NCBI GenBank assembly: GCA_015499995.1
Contig: JADNRV010000244.1
Span: forward strand, 1 to 64,000
Reading direction: 5' to 3'
DNA: 64,000 nucleotides
Origin: Flammula alnicola
Taxonomy: Eukaryota; Basidiomycota; Agaricomycetes; Agaricales; Strophariaceae
This document shows positions 1 to 10,586 of this stretch, one piece after another (position 1 is the first letter of the stretch; each line of letters begins with the position of its first letter). The translations under genes were made by a program, and so were the position numbers. The notes beneath the pieces were generated by a model. That model was not told the DNA's origin. It did not search any database and saw only the letters and a list, made by a program, of their open reading frames with translations.

Positions 1-271
1 ATCAGTTTCGATAGGGACTACGTGCGTAGCAGGCATGCTGATTGGTCGAGCGAAGAAGAGAATTTCCCCGTGATTGCTTGGATGTTGGGCTCCAGAGATT
101 GTCGCTGTCTCGGAGTAACAAGCTTGTATGCCTGAAAGGACACACAAGCAGCGACAATTATGCACAAAGACCGACTTTTAGCAAGGATTGCGCTCGTCGT
201 CGCTGTCTCCAACAGTCCCTGGGCAGTAAAAGCCACGCCGGCATTTTATTTATTTGCCGCCTCAATGCATA
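1..271. other. Left edge, no gene seen
   Basis: I see no convincing coding frame here; the overlapping short frames on both strands look like chance. It could be the end of a transcript that lies mostly outside the window, or plain intergenic sequence flanking the inverted-repeat element that starts at 272. Confidence 0.4.
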
Positions 272-750
272 AGAGTCTGTTCGGTTGGCATAATCATAAT
301 CGATTATGATTATTGATGGCATTCATAGTATTCCCACAGGCCAAATTGGGAAGGCATCAACTCGGCCGTGACATTTCCGTGCCCCCCGACGTTCCTGGTA
401 ACAAGGCCGACGTCCGTCGCCGCGCGCGCCCAACGCGCGCCCTTCCCGCCTCTCATCCCGCCTTCGTGAATAACTTACCAATTTGATATTATCAGAGCGA
501 ATAAAACTGTGAGGAGTATCCTATTATGCACTTTAAATTTAATTATTATGTAGCGCCAGGCATTGTCCCAAATTTGCACCCTAGGGAGCAGCTCACCATT
601 GCCAACAGTGAGCTCAAGCCGTCAGGGACAAGAGCAGGGATGTGACGTGTCATGGGAGAATGATGGAAATTCTCGATTGGGCCTGTGGGAATATTATGAA
701 TGCCATCAATAATCATAATCGATTATGATTATGCCAACCGAACAGACTCT
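272..750. mobile_element. MITE-like element with 71-bp terminal inverted repeats
   Basis: Positions 272-342 are the reverse complement of 680-750 over 71 bases with one mismatch. Each arm carries an inner palindrome centred on ATCGAT (TAATCATAATCGATTATGAT). The 337-bp centre has no coding potential, so the element would need a transposase supplied from elsewhere. The right end lies only 38 bp upstream of the probable MED9 start codon, so it probably sits in that gene's promoter or 5' UTR. I could not see an unambiguous target-site duplication, so the superfamily is not assigned. Confidence 0.8.
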
Positions 751-788
751 AAACAATCTGCTCAAACTACCTCTTTATCACAACCACA

Positions 789-1272
789 ATGTCTACAAAT
801 GTCTTCCCAATATCTTTATATGAGGAATTGTTGCCAAAGCTCGTCGCCGTCCTGGAGCTCACACAGCAGGACGCGGGCATGTCGAATCCCCAGGCAAAAC
901 AAAAATTACTTCAAGCAGTATGTTGCTAAATTGAACTCTCATCGTTTCTTCATTGACGACCTCTTTCACAGACGAACAATTTCAAAGCTGCAATTGCACA
1001 GGCGAAGGACTTTGCGATTAACCTTCCAGGCGGAGAATTAGTCATAGAAGAGCAAGACGACGTCATAAACATGCTGGAAACACTAAAGGAGCGCAAACGG
1101 CCAGTAGTATCTTTCGACCACCCCGTTTGCAGTTATTCTAATACTTGAAAAATTAAGCAGGACCCAATTGGCTGAATTCGCGGCTAAAAAAGTGATTTCC
1201 TCCTCTTCTGACATGAAAATGGAAGTAGACTCGGTGGCATCAACCCCCGCTCGAAGTACTAGCGACGGCTAA
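789..1272 (+). CDS. MED9: Probable Mediator complex subunit 9
   Basis: The product resembles fungal Med9, a small helical subunit of the Mediator middle module that links activators to RNA polymerase II in the nucleus. Exon 1 is 789-917 (start MSTNVFPISLYEELLP), followed by a 54-nt intron with clean GTATGT and CACAG borders. Exon 2 (972 to about 1100) encodes the helical stretch ending INLPGGELVIEEQDDVINML and LKERKR, which I remember as typical of basidiomycete Med9. A last exon beginning near 1161 reads TQLAEFAAKK and ends at TAA 1272. The exon 2 to exon 3 junction is odd: visible donors (GTAGTA, GTATCT) are in phase 0 but exon 3 needs a different phase, so either the splice site is unusual or there is a one-base disruption. 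The family call rests on memory of the motif, not an alignment. Confidence 0.55.
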
Positions 1273-2575
1273 GCGTGCCCTGTTCGCTGGGCCTATAATA
1301 ACAGGTCCTTCGATGACTTGTTGGACAAAATACGGACACGTAGAATACCCGACCAAGGCTTCCACCCACTTCGTCGCCCCGTCAACACGAACCAACCCAG
1401 CCTTGTATATGGGGTTTCTTCTTCCTCAAATCGAAAATCGATCCTTCTTACCGATCTCCCGACATGGCCAAGCCAGGAATCACTCGACTCTCCTCGCCCT
1501 TATTTTCGGTGCCATATCCGAAATAATCACCTACCCTGCGGCTTCAAGTCGCAGCACAACAACAACACAATTTATGCGACCACCCACGACCACGATCAAA
1601 GCTCGCCAGCTCTTCCTCGCATGTGGCAAATGATAGCAAACACCTCTGTCAATCGCTTGCAATCTTCTCTCCTCGTCCCCAAACAAGGTTTCCATATCCT
1701 TCAAACAACCCATACCTGATACCATTCCTCATCGCCTATTACTTTCTTTTCATGGCTCTACAACATGGCGACGCAATCTGCCGCCCGTTCGTTCCATCCC
1801 TTACATTCACGGCAAAGACGAAGACGATGAGAAGGACAGCACGTTGCAGGCGGTGCAGCCAGGATTCAACCGGCTGCTTTGGTGCTATGGGACGAGCGGG
1901 TCATGCGGTTCGTAAAGTATGCAAGTATGTGTCGGCGGCTGCGGAGGGCTCGCCATGGGATATGTCTGGCGAGTACGAGGTTGGGATGGTGAAGGAGGAA
2001 TAGTATGAGACGAAGACGTGATGGTGATCATTTATGGTGTCGGTATTATTTTTTCTTATCATTTGCTTCCTTGCTTCCTTTCCCCTTGCCTTTTTTTTTT
2101 ACGATGCGTATTTTGCTGTCGACTCTGACTAAGTAATTCAAAGTTTGAAGACATAAAGCACTCTACTCATGCCATACCCTTTCCTTTCAAACCTTGTCTG
2201 AGAGTGGAAATTTTCGTAGTCAGAGGTCGACGAATTATTTCATCGAACGTAGGACGAATGCTTTTTTTATGTGATGGATATTACTTCACGCTGAAGCGGT
2301 CGAGCAAAAGGTACTGTTTAAAAATAGGCTCGGCTCCGTCTAACAGCTAGGCGCAGGCGAACTCCCTCGCTGACTCACACGAGCAAGTGGATTGGAATCA
2401 TACATATGCATGATTAGGGCATAAGGCTTTCTTCAGCGTGCGCTACATAATTTGAGCAAAGAGTTTGTAAAGCGTAGAAGGCAGACATGACTGAGAGTAA
2501 GACCATAAAGAGGTTGCGACCGACGGTGTAGATGGTGGCAGGCCATCGAGTGTATATACTATGGCAATGATATGT
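1273..2575. other. Unresolved stretch between MED9 and RPL19
   Basis: Several plus-strand frames exist, the longest reading MANDSKHLCQSLAIF from 1623 and closing at 2003 with GMVKEE. None gives a product I recognise. An adjacent frame near 1795-1910 looks protein-like (SIPYIHGKDEDDEKD), which hints at a small spliced gene whose exons I could not join in phase. From about 2040 on the sequence is T-rich and looks like 3' UTR or intergenic DNA, including the RPL19 3' end on the other strand. Confidence 0.3.
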
Positions 2576-3337
2576 CTACTCCTTCGCTGTCTCCAGCTCG
2601 ACAGCTGTGATGCCCGATCGCTTCTCAGCAACACGGTTAGCACGGCGCTCGCGGGCAGCCTGACGAACGGCAAGGTTAGTGTATGGACACATGTAGACGA
2701 CGCTGGATGTTACGAACCTTGTTCTTGACACGGCGAGCCTCCATCTGGTCAGTAAGGACCTTGGTACGGGTCTTCTCAGCCTTGGCCTTGTGGATGTATT
2801 CCATCAGGACACGCTTGTTCTTGAAGACGTTACCCTTCGATTTCTGGTACAGGACGTGGTAGCTTTGATGATCGAAGTGTGAGCAATGCAAGAAGAATGA
2901 GACAGAGATGGATACCGGTACTCACAGGTGCTTGTCGATTTTGCCAGCCTCTCTGTATTTCCGGAGCAGTCTCCTCAGCACTCGTTGTCTCCTCATCCAC
3001 AGAACCTTGGTCGGCATCCTGGCCTCTGCTGTACCCTTTCTCTTACCGGGACCGGTGTGACGACCCTTTCGCTTGGCGGCAAGGAGATCGCGTGTGCGGG
3101 CTCGCGAGTGGACGGTGGTAGGCTTGATGATGACACGGCCGTCCTTGATGAGTTTCTTGACGTGGGTGCGCGAGTTGGCATTTCCAATCTCGGCCTGCTC
3201 AGCGGGGTCGAGCCAGATTTTTCTTTTGCCAACGCCTGCGACGCTCGCAGCGAGGCGCTTTTGTGACCTGAGATTGACTACAGAAACGTCAGACCCCATA
3301 GCACTCCCACAAAGGCCATGACCCCATGCTCACCCAT
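2576..3337 (-). CDS. RPL19: 60S ribosomal protein L19 (eL19)
   Basis: This is a structural protein of the large cytosolic ribosomal subunit. Four exons on the minus strand give 194 residues: 3337-3334 (only ATGG), 3277-2926, 2862-2718 and 2659-2576. The joined start is [14 protein letters not shown], followed by [24 protein letters not shown] and [20 protein letters not shown], all hallmarks of eL19, and the tail [16 protein letters not shown] matches the helical C-terminus. Yeast L19 has 189 residues, so the length fits. A long open frame starting [10 protein letters not shown] at 3299 is intronic read-through; the acceptor CTGTAG just before TCAATCTC and the upstream ATGG|GTGAGC donor fix the true start. 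The very short first coding exon is common in ribosomal protein genes. All introns have standard GT..AG borders. Confidence 0.96.
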
Positions 3338-4633
3338 ATCTGTCGTGGGCCTATACACCAAAGTTCCGTCGTAAGAGCGTCGTATAATTTACAGAGTTAT
3401 GTGAAACAAGTCGGGGTATAATTTTCACAGGTTGGGTTCGCCACAAAGACCACAAAATCGCCAGGAGCATAAGGGGAAGAAAGAAAGTAACGGTATCGTT
3501 AGCTGGACGGTCATAAGTACGACGGAAATGATGAACTTGCCTTGGTCTTGAGGATGTCGTCGATGGGAGCACCGAGCAATGTATCGATGGCGGCAACACC
3601 TCTTCCTTACGTAATTTCAGCCACATCGAACTCTAATTCGTGCCGAGCTATACAGCTTCTGCCGCGCGGAGTATGGAAAGTGCCGGCCAACCCTTGCTTC
3701 CCAAAGCGTACTGTCCGCGCGTGTGCTCTCCTCACATTTCGTCAGCTAATCATCCCTTGCTCGAGAGTGTTTTGCAGACGCATATTTCACGGTTAATCTG
3801 GTGGCATGGTGCTGCTTCTCCTTATTCCATGCAGTCTGGCGTCCTGGTACATCGGGTCACGCGTCCAGAGTCAGCATCATGGCAGAGAAATATCTTGGGG
3901 CTATGTCTCAGTCTGGCATCTGCAATCAACGCATGGAGGATTGTTTGCATGCTGAAATGCGAAAATGGGCCACAGGGATTGCACTAGGTTTCAGTTGAAG
4001 TCATGCTGAAACACGTTGAAGACTGCTGAAGACCCTCCTTGCGTACTGCACGTTTCAAGCACGTTTTATAAATCATTTGAACTGGCTGTAAATCATCAGT
4101 AGGGCACATGGTATTGAGGTGGAGTTGATCACGGTGATCTTGTCATTGTTGGCGCCCATTTCGCCCGGTGCCTCTCCCGCTCTGCAGAGCTGAAGCGTAT
4201 CGTGACTGCGACTGCGTATCGTCAGTGGCATCTTAAGTGGGAGGTTGTCATAGAGGTCTGCCTAGCTATCATAATTATTTGGATTATCATAACATCGTCG
4301 TTTTCGTTCGCAATGCGGCGCAGACAGCAATGTTCGGTTTAGCGCCCGAGATCCACAAGTCGAAATTCGCCGCCTGATCGGAAATTATGGCTCGGTGGAA
4401 AACGAAACCACATGTTCATGTGCGCCTATCATTCTATACTATAAATTCTGCAGAATACGTTAACATGCAAGTATCCATTTAATAATCTCTATGAGACAGC
4501 GGTCGTGTGAGGATATTATGTCCGGGTCCGTGCAGATCTAGAGGTTCAGAGAATAGGGAAGAAATGGGGATGATTCAGTTCGATACGCAGCCTTCAAACG
4601 ATTATTTAGCTCGTACCTCGAAAGTCAAGGAGT
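3338..4633. other. Intergenic, RPL19 promoter side
   Basis: This 1.3-kb stretch upstream of RPL19 and downstream of the first membrane-protein copy holds no gene I can support. A minus-strand segment near 3530-3610 reads GVAAIDTLLGAPIDDILKTK in one frame, which looks protein-like, but it is flanked by stops and frame breaks. It may be a decayed gene fragment of unknown origin. The part 4260-4633 resembles the region 6080-6600, the 3' flank of the next paralogue. Confidence 0.35.
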
Positions 4634-5138
4634 TCAGGCTACGTTATAGTGGCCCAGATGATACCACTTCATGGTATTCTCAGATCCTTGTATCAGATGT
4701 CTCTCGCTTGTACACTTCAAGGCAAGGAGGTCCAAAACGCCGATCTCCACAATAATAAAGGCGACTTCGAAGAATGGTCTGAGGTGAGGTCTCCAGGGCC
4801 ACGAACCAATGGGCTACCATAACCGTAGCCGCCGCGCCCGCCCAGAACAATGCAAGTCCCCAAGTGCAAATGATGGCCGCCTTGGTCGACGTTGCAGGGA
4901 ATTTCCCAACCGGAGCCTCTGGTGTTTTCTTTTGTTCATGCTCGGATAGGACGAAGAGGGTAATGTTATGCGACAGGGAAAGGACGCATTCCGACAGCGT
5001 TATCCATGGAGAGAGGAATTCAAAGCTGACCATTGAGAAGACAAAGCATATTGTGCTAACGGCTATCGAGGTGCATATAATGTGTCCGATTTGGCGAGAA
5101 AGGGTGGGCGCGGGATGAATGAAAACATTAAGATCCAT
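4634..5138 (-). pseudogene. Four-TM membrane protein, copy 1, frameshifted
   Basis: The frame opens with MDLNVFIHPAPTLSRQIGHI at 5138 and carries the family's first three hydrophobic segments, the motif SHNITLFVLS and the stretch FPATSTKAAIICTW. Around 4780-4800 the reading frame shifts: the original frame runs out at 4680, but the next frame continues with FFEVAFIIVEIGVL, LALKCTSERHLI and the family C-terminus NTMKWYHLGHYNVA, ending at TGA 4636-4634. Since the sister copies read through this point without an intron, a one- or two-base indel has most likely inactivated this gene. No function is known for the family; the shape is four membrane helices with short cytosolic ends. Confidence 0.75.
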
Positions 5139-5224
5139 TCTGGGGGAATAACGCGGAAAGGAGGACTTGATGGTTTTTATTCTCTGCTTCTAAAAGCACC
5201 CTCTCGTATCGTGTTCACCATACT

Positions 5225-5679
5225 TAGAGAGCGATGATATCATTATGTTTTATAGTGATGTGGCTGTGTAATGTGGAGGTGGTCTCGGCAATTTCATTCC
5301 CACGACCCCAACTTTAAGCTTTCTGCGCTCTCATATTTCATACTTCCTCCTCTTTTCTGGGAGAGCCGCAAATATTATCTATACCTTCGTGGAATTCCCC
5401 TGGGTGATCTGGAAAATTTCGGAGGTCAGAGACGAACAACCCGAGGCTAAAAAGACCATATGGCAGCAAGCAATGAAATGCCAGCTCAAAATCTTGTTGG
5501 GCTCTTCATCTCTGACCTCCGAAATTTCCCAGTCAGAGTATACAAGGGTATAGATAATATTTGCGGCTCTCCCAGAAAATATGAGAGCGCAGAAAGCTCA
5601 GTTGGGATCGTGCACGTGGGAATGAAACTGCCGAGATCACCAGAGACCACACCACTGTAAAACATATCATCGCTCTCTA
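5225..5679. mobile_element. Foldback / MITE-like element with long imperfect inverted repeats
   Basis: The left arm, about 5225-5420, matches the reverse complement of about 5505-5679 with scattered substitutions and small indels. Shared blocks include TAGAGAGCGATGATAT at the tips, CTTTCTGCGCTCTCATAT, GGGAGAGCCGCAAATATTAT and AATTTCGGAGGTCAGAGA. The ends read TAGAGAGCG on both sides, so a TA target duplication is possible. The centre of about 85 bp is non-coding. It lies between copies 1 and 2 of the membrane-protein cluster. The arms are more diverged than those of the elements at 272-750 and 55,658-56,100, which suggests an older insertion. Confidence 0.7.
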
Positions 5680-6600
5680 TGATGAAGCTCCATACTCTCG
5701 ATAGGAAGAGGGTGCTTTTAGGAGCCTGTTCTCTGCCCTGCCAAACCTGAGGCTTGGCATCTGGTATGCGCATGCGCAATTGCCCCAGATCGATATCAAG
5801 GTTCGATACAAGTTCGATAGAGAAGTAGGCTACTAGCAGCGCTATATTAACGGACTCTGTTTCCCCTCACTGGCATCATACTTACCCATTACAGACATCT
5901 CGGGTTCTTTCTCGAATTAGTTTCTCCGGACTTCGAGCTTAGTTCTGTGCCACGATAAAGGCTCGGATGCACTTAGTCTGTTTTCGGCAGCGAGGGACGC
6001 TTGCCTATACGATTGCGATTGTGACAAATGAGACAGCTGAACACGTTTTTCTAGCTAACCCCCTGTATCAATATTACGCATAATATTATTATTCCGTTGT
6101 TGTGCCCCATGTTGCGCAGACAGTGTTACGAGTCGTATTCGATTTAGCGCCCAGCAAGCGCCCAGGGTCGCAGCGCTAAACGTTAATATAGAACCAACAT
6201 TTTGACCAACATAGAGCGCCGGACAGAAAATTACCTTCCTGTATGCATCTCTCCTTTGAAGAGGGGCTCATTCAGAAGACCGAATAATTCAGCATATGGA
6301 ATCTTTTCGGATTGGTGCTAGATTGGAGTTATGGTTCGCGCGCTCCGAGTCGAAAATGAATCCATATTCTCTGTGAGCATTATCTTTCAGCGTCCTTGTC
6401 TAACTTCCGCTTTTATGTAGAAAATACATATAAATTTCCTTCTAATACATATAGCCTGAGGTCCATATATGCCTCAGGTATCAGTCGTTTGAGGGTCGCG
6501 AGTCGGTGCAGAGCACCTTGGATTAGAAAACGACGACGACGAGTTAGTTCAAGCGATGGAGTAAGTATCTGATTAGCTCGTACCTCGACCATCAAGGAGT
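5680..6600. other. Intergenic between membrane-protein copies 1 and 2
   Basis: No gene is visible. The last 30 bases before the copy-2 stop (about 6570-6600) resemble those before the copy-1 stop (about 4600-4633), sharing GCTCGTACCTCGA and TCAAGGAGTTCA. An upstream block containing GGCGCAGACAG or TTGCGCAGACAG and TTTAGCGCCC is also shared (near 4315 and 6115). The duplication that made the two copies therefore included some 3' flank. Confidence 0.5.
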
Positions 6601-7119
6601 TCAAGCTACGTCATAGGGGCCCAGGTTATACCACTTCATCGTATTATCAGCGCCGAGTATCAGATGCCTCTCGCGTGTGCACTTTAGCACAAGGACGACC
6701 AAAACCCCAATCTCCACAATGATGAAAGCGAATTCGAAGTATGGCATGATGCCCCGAACTGAACCATTCAGATCCCCCGTCCAGATGGCCCTCATTGCCA
6801 TACCCATACCCGCCGCAGCCGCCCAACCCACTGCAAGTATCCACGTGCAAATGATGGTCGCCTTACTCGACGTCGCAGGGAACTTCCCAGCTCGAGCCTC
6901 TGATGTTTTCTTTCGTTCCTTCGCGGATAGGACGAGAAGGGTGATGCTGTGCGCTAGGGAAAGGGCGTATGCGGACGGGGTGATCCATAGAGAGAGCAAT
7001 CCAAGGTTGGCCATGGAGAAGCCAAATCATACTGTGCCGATGGCTAACGAGGCCCATAGAATGTGGCCGATTTGGCGCGAAAGGGTGGGCGCGGGATGAA
7101 CGAAAATGTTTGGATCCAT
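6601..7119 (-). pseudogene. Four-TM membrane protein, copy 2, internal stop
   Basis: The frame begins MDPNIFVHPAPTLSRQIGHI at 7119 and is interrupted by TGA at 7029-7027, exactly where copy 1 has a cysteine codon (IGTV-stop-FGFSM against STIC-FVFSM). After the stop the frame stays open to 6601 and holds all remaining family features: AHSITLLVLS, FPATSSKATIICTW, an acidic EFAFIIVEIGVL helix, LKCTRERHLI and the end NTMKWYNLGPYDVA. A protein could in principle start at the internal methionine of MANLGLLSL (7014), but it would lack the first membrane segment. A single nonsense change is the simplest reading. Fungi of this type are not expected to read TGA as selenocysteine. Confidence 0.75.
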
Positions 7120-7490
7120 TCTGAGGACGTAAATTGGAAGGGAGGACTTTATACTTTGCATATATTGGACATGTGAGGCACTTGATATGCATCTGCACAC
7201 ATGCCAAGTTGGCCAAGGCTATGTCCTATGTATGCCAACCATCGCTGATATGAGTTCTGGACACTGGGCGACACTGAGGCTATGTTATATAACTTCCGTA
7301 TCATATTCAGGCTAGTAGCGAATGGCCCACGTGTTTCGTCTTTGGGCTTCAAGGTTGTGATATTTTCGCCTACCCCGTTGCAAGGAATCGCTGGATCTAT
7401 GGCCACCCAACATGCTTAATAGTTCGAGTTTAGAGGACGTCGATTAATATTACAAACTAATGTAACACCGATACCAAATCACAGGACGAT

Positions 7491-8051
7491 CTAGTAGTAT
7501 GGCACCAAGTAAGTAACATAGCCAAAAAAAAAGTCTTTAGTTGAAAGTCTTCTCACCTCTGGAATCCGGTGGCCAATAAATAGCCTTCGTTCCTTTGTAC
7601 ACCGCAGTGCCAACACTGTCATCACGCCTGTTTCGACAATGTCGAAAGCCAACTCTACGTAGGGTATAGTGAGGTTTCTTGCGGTATCGCCATCATTTAT
7701 CCTCAATGCGATGGTGATTGTGAGGACAGCGATGGAAGCAAGGGTCCAAAGTGCCGTGAGTACCCAAATGTAAACAATGTTCGTCTTCCTCGCCGTTGGG
7801 GGGAGATATGGAGCATGGCCCTGTGCAACTGACACCCTATATTTGGTGGAAAGGATGACGAGGGCGAGGTGGTGCGCGATGGTAAAGAGGAAGGCTACCG
7901 GTGTCACAAAAGCTGAGGCAAACCCCAACGCACACAGTGAGAACACGACAGCTATCGTGCTCACAACTACTGAGATGGGCAGTAATGTCCTGATTTGGCG
8001 GGCGATGGCAGGGTTGGGGTGGAGAAAGATGGTAGATTGTGTTGAAGCCAT
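7491..8051 (-). CDS. Four-TM membrane protein, copy 3
   Basis: This gene has an uninterrupted frame of 186 residues starting MASTQSTIFLHPNPAIARQI. It contains four hydrophobic segments: roughly residues 22-45, 46-66, 93-118 and 127-147. It shares with its neighbours the N-terminal ARQI, the AHHLALVILS motif, the linker TARKTNIVYIWVLTALW and the final ELAFDIVETGVMTVLALRC followed by TKERR. No domain name comes to mind. The tail after about residue 165 differs from the other copies; a possible donor (CCAGAG|GTGAGA) lies there, so the true C-terminus could be spliced. It is the third of four head-to-tail minus-strand paralogues. Confidence 0.7.
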   Translation of the reverse strand: MASTQSTIFLHPNPAIARQIRTLLPISVVVSTIAVVFSLCALGFASAFVTPVAFLFTIAHHLALVILSTKYRVSVAQGHAPYLPPTARKTNIVYIWVLTALWTLASIAVLTITIALRINDGDTARNLTIPYVELAFDIVETGVMTVLALRCTKERRLFIGHRIPEVRRLSTKDFFFGYVTYLVPYY

Positions 8052-8614
8052 GTCGCAGATTCAAGTTGTATGTTTTCTGTACTAAAGTTGCACTCTTTGA
8101 CCTTTTAAATGACCAAGCATACTGTATGACGAAATACGAGGTGTAGACTCGTCGAGAATATTGTACATGCACCGTGATGAATGGCCGACGAAGGGCTGGT
8201 CTGTGAAGCCCAGCATCCGTTTGTACGGGCAGCCTAGAACCGTGTCTAAACTTAGAGCTGTTCACGACACCGAAGTTTCCCCGCATGAGGCCTGCGATCC
8301 GTGCGAAGTGAGTGTGGCGCAGTCGTGCTCGTGACTGAAGTTCTCATACCCGGATTTGACAATTTTTGCTCGGATTGCACGAAGATCCTAATTTGGGCCA
8401 GATTTCCCGACTTCAGCTGCACTTTCTAACTTTTCTGATGTGGTGCACATTCTTTATTTTCAATTGCTTTATACATTGCCCAGATGGACAGAGGATAGCA
8501 AGAGAAGCGGTGTAGATACGTCCAGCGTATGCCACGCTCTCGAAATCTACGAAAGAAATATTCGTTGAGCCTATAACATTAAACGTAGAGTATAAAGCAA
8601 CGCACCCCAACTCA

Positions 8615-9139
8615 TTACACCTGCGGATACGCCCCCGGACCAAACTGCTGCCAGTTAACATTTGCAGGCTGCACAATCGTGTTCCTTCTCTGCTTAGCGC
8701 ACTTCGTCGCAAGAACCACGAGCAAACATATCTCCGCAACCACCAGCGGCAGCTCGATGTATCCCGCCAACCGTTCCCACCCCTCAAACTCGTCCATCCC
8801 CATGATGAGAACCGACACCACGATGATGAGGAGGACCACCACCGCCCACAGTGCCGCAAGTATCCAGCAAATGATGATATTGGCTTTGCTGGCCGTGGGT
8901 GCGAGGGTGCCCGCCAGCTGGTCGGCAGACTTCTTTCGATCTCGGGAAATAAGTCCGATGAGGGTGAAGTTATGGGCTACTGTTAAAAGAAACATGATCG
9001 GACCCATGAACAGCGATAGCCGACCCATATTAATGAGGGCAATGGCTGCGACACCGCTGACGAGGATCACCGATGCCCAGAGGAATTGGTCGATTTGGCG
9101 GGAGAGCGCGGAGAAGGGGTTGTTCTCGATGACTGTCAT
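8615..9139 (-). CDS. Four-TM membrane protein, copy 4
   Basis: The frame is intact at 174 residues and begins MTVIENNPFSALSRQIDQFL. Hydrophobic segments lie near residues 19-38, 42-63, 86-114 and 125-146. The family motifs are present: SRQI, AHNFTLIGL, PTASKANIIICWILAALW, and ELPLVVAEICLLVVLATKC followed by AKQRR. The end NVNWQQFGPGAYPQV resembles the NTMKWYNLGPYDVA tail of copies 1 and 2, so the C-terminal tail is also a family feature. The role is unknown; the topology of four helices with both ends inside is like MARVEL or tetraspan proteins, but I cannot claim homology. Confidence 0.75.
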   Translation of the reverse strand: MTVIENNPFSALSRQIDQFLWASVILVSGVAAIALINMGRLSLFMGPIMFLLTVAHNFTLIGLISRDRKKSADQLAGTLAPTASKANIIICWILAALWAVVVLLIIVVSVLIMGMDEFEGWERLAGYIELPLVVAEICLLVVLATKCAKQRRNTIVQPANVNWQQFGPGAYPQV

Positions 9140-9629
9140 TGTTATGCTGTATATGCCGATTTACGAGTTTAGAGAAGGTGTCGAAGGAGAAGGTTTGGTG
9201 CTCGTGAATGTCTTTGTTCGTTAGAGTGGGTGGGTGCCAGCCGGAGGAGCAGTCGAGCATGGTCGCTATGTTATGTATGAAACTACAGCACAGCCTCAAG
9301 CGCGGGGAATTGATCCCGGTACCGTCCCGGTGAACATTTATTATCTATGTAGCGTCACTTCTAGTTGAGTACATACGGCCTCAAATGCTCTGAACCAACC
9401 CTCTGTATTTCTTCTGCGGAAGAGTGTAATTGCAAACGCAAATATTCCCGCTTGCCAGTCGCTGTCGGAAATGTCCGACTGCTGTTGTAACGGCCGGGCC
9501 GTTTTCACTTCGATTCCTCCCCCGTCTACCTTACCGCCGATTCGTCAATTTGGGCCTCGAAATATTGTGTATTATGCGCCAGTCATTTTTACATGTTAAC
9601 ATTGCCTTTGCGCAGCAGACCTTCAAGCT

Positions 9630-10586
9630 TCAAGCTTCGGCCGCGATCATCGTCTCCTTCATCTTCTTCGCAACAGCTCGAGTTTCCTTGCTTGCCTCGT
9701 CGTTTACTGCTATTTCTTCCAATTTCTGCTTCCAGAACTGCCATCGTTCGACAGAAAACCCTGCACTTCCTTTCCAATGTTTCCCACCAGCCATATCATT
9801 CCGATTAGCTCCTTCTCCATTCGCCTTGCAAAAGCCAAAAATAGTTTTAGCAGCGAGAGAAATCCATACATTCGCCGGAAGGATACAGGCGTCGAGATGA
9901 GGTCCTACTTTATCGTAGCCGGCGATGTAGTAGTCCGGATCTTCCTCCAGAACGTTGCGCAAACGATACACGGCAAGTCTTGAGAGATCGAAAACACCCT
10001 CTGCCGTCAACCGCGCAGCAAATCCCTGGAAATTAATATCGTGGATACGGGATCGCTTCTCTTCATCGGAGTCATTGTTTATGATAATGCCTATCGAATC
10101 ATGAAGAAATTAATACATCGTGATGCATATACGAAATTGGGATCGTTATTGACCATGTATTTCAACGTTGTCCGTCAAAACATGGCCCAGTATAGGGAGA
10201 TCGGTCCAAAGCGTGGCTTGCCGATTGTCCCAGTCGGCGATGACTACTGTTCTGGGATCAGGTAGGTCATGGATGGCCTTCATCAACGCGGCGACTTTGT
10301 CCTGAGATGGGTGCTGCCAAGGGATTTGCTCTACAACGACAATGAAGAGATCCCAGAGGTGCATCAAGGAGGTAAACTCCACCGAGCTGGAAGATGGATT
10401 CGTTGGGAAAAGTTTATCGATCTTCTCTGCAGCGTTCGTTGCCGATATCTCGGATGAGGGTTGGAGGCACGCATCGAGGATGGAGAAGACTTTTTGCTCG
10501 ACATCAAGAGTGGATTGGTGCCGAGTCTTTTTACCCCCTGTGTATTTGGGGAAGACGAGATTCAGGGTGGTTGTGGTGGATCCCAT
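9630..10586 (-). CDS. DUF3632-type fungal protein
   Basis: Two exons, 10586-10154 and 10090-9630, give 297 residues starting MGSTTTTLNLVFP. The core LMHLWDLFIVVVEQIPWQHP followed by SQDKVAALMKAIHDLP, then TLWTDLPILGHVLTDNVEIH, matches my memory of the DUF3632 family, which is frequent and often multi-copy in Agaricomycetes and has no known function. The 63-nt intron has a weak donor (GTCAAT) but keeps the frame, giving HGIIINNDSDEEKRSRIHDI across the junction and INFQGFAARLTAEGVFDLS downstream. The C-terminal part is helical and rich in Lys and Glu. There is no signal peptide, so it is probably cytosolic. Confidence 0.7.

Noticed and set aside
3530..3610. Protein-like minus-strand segment reading GVAAIDTLLGAPIDDILKTK
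   Set aside because: Only about 20 residues, flanked by stops; I could not place it in a gene or family, so it is mentioned only as a possible relic.
7027..7029. TGA in copy 2 as a selenocysteine codon
   Set aside because: It replaces a Cys in the sister copy, but basidiomycetes are not expected to have the selenocysteine machinery, and no SECIS-like element was looked for or evident; a nonsense mutation is simpler.
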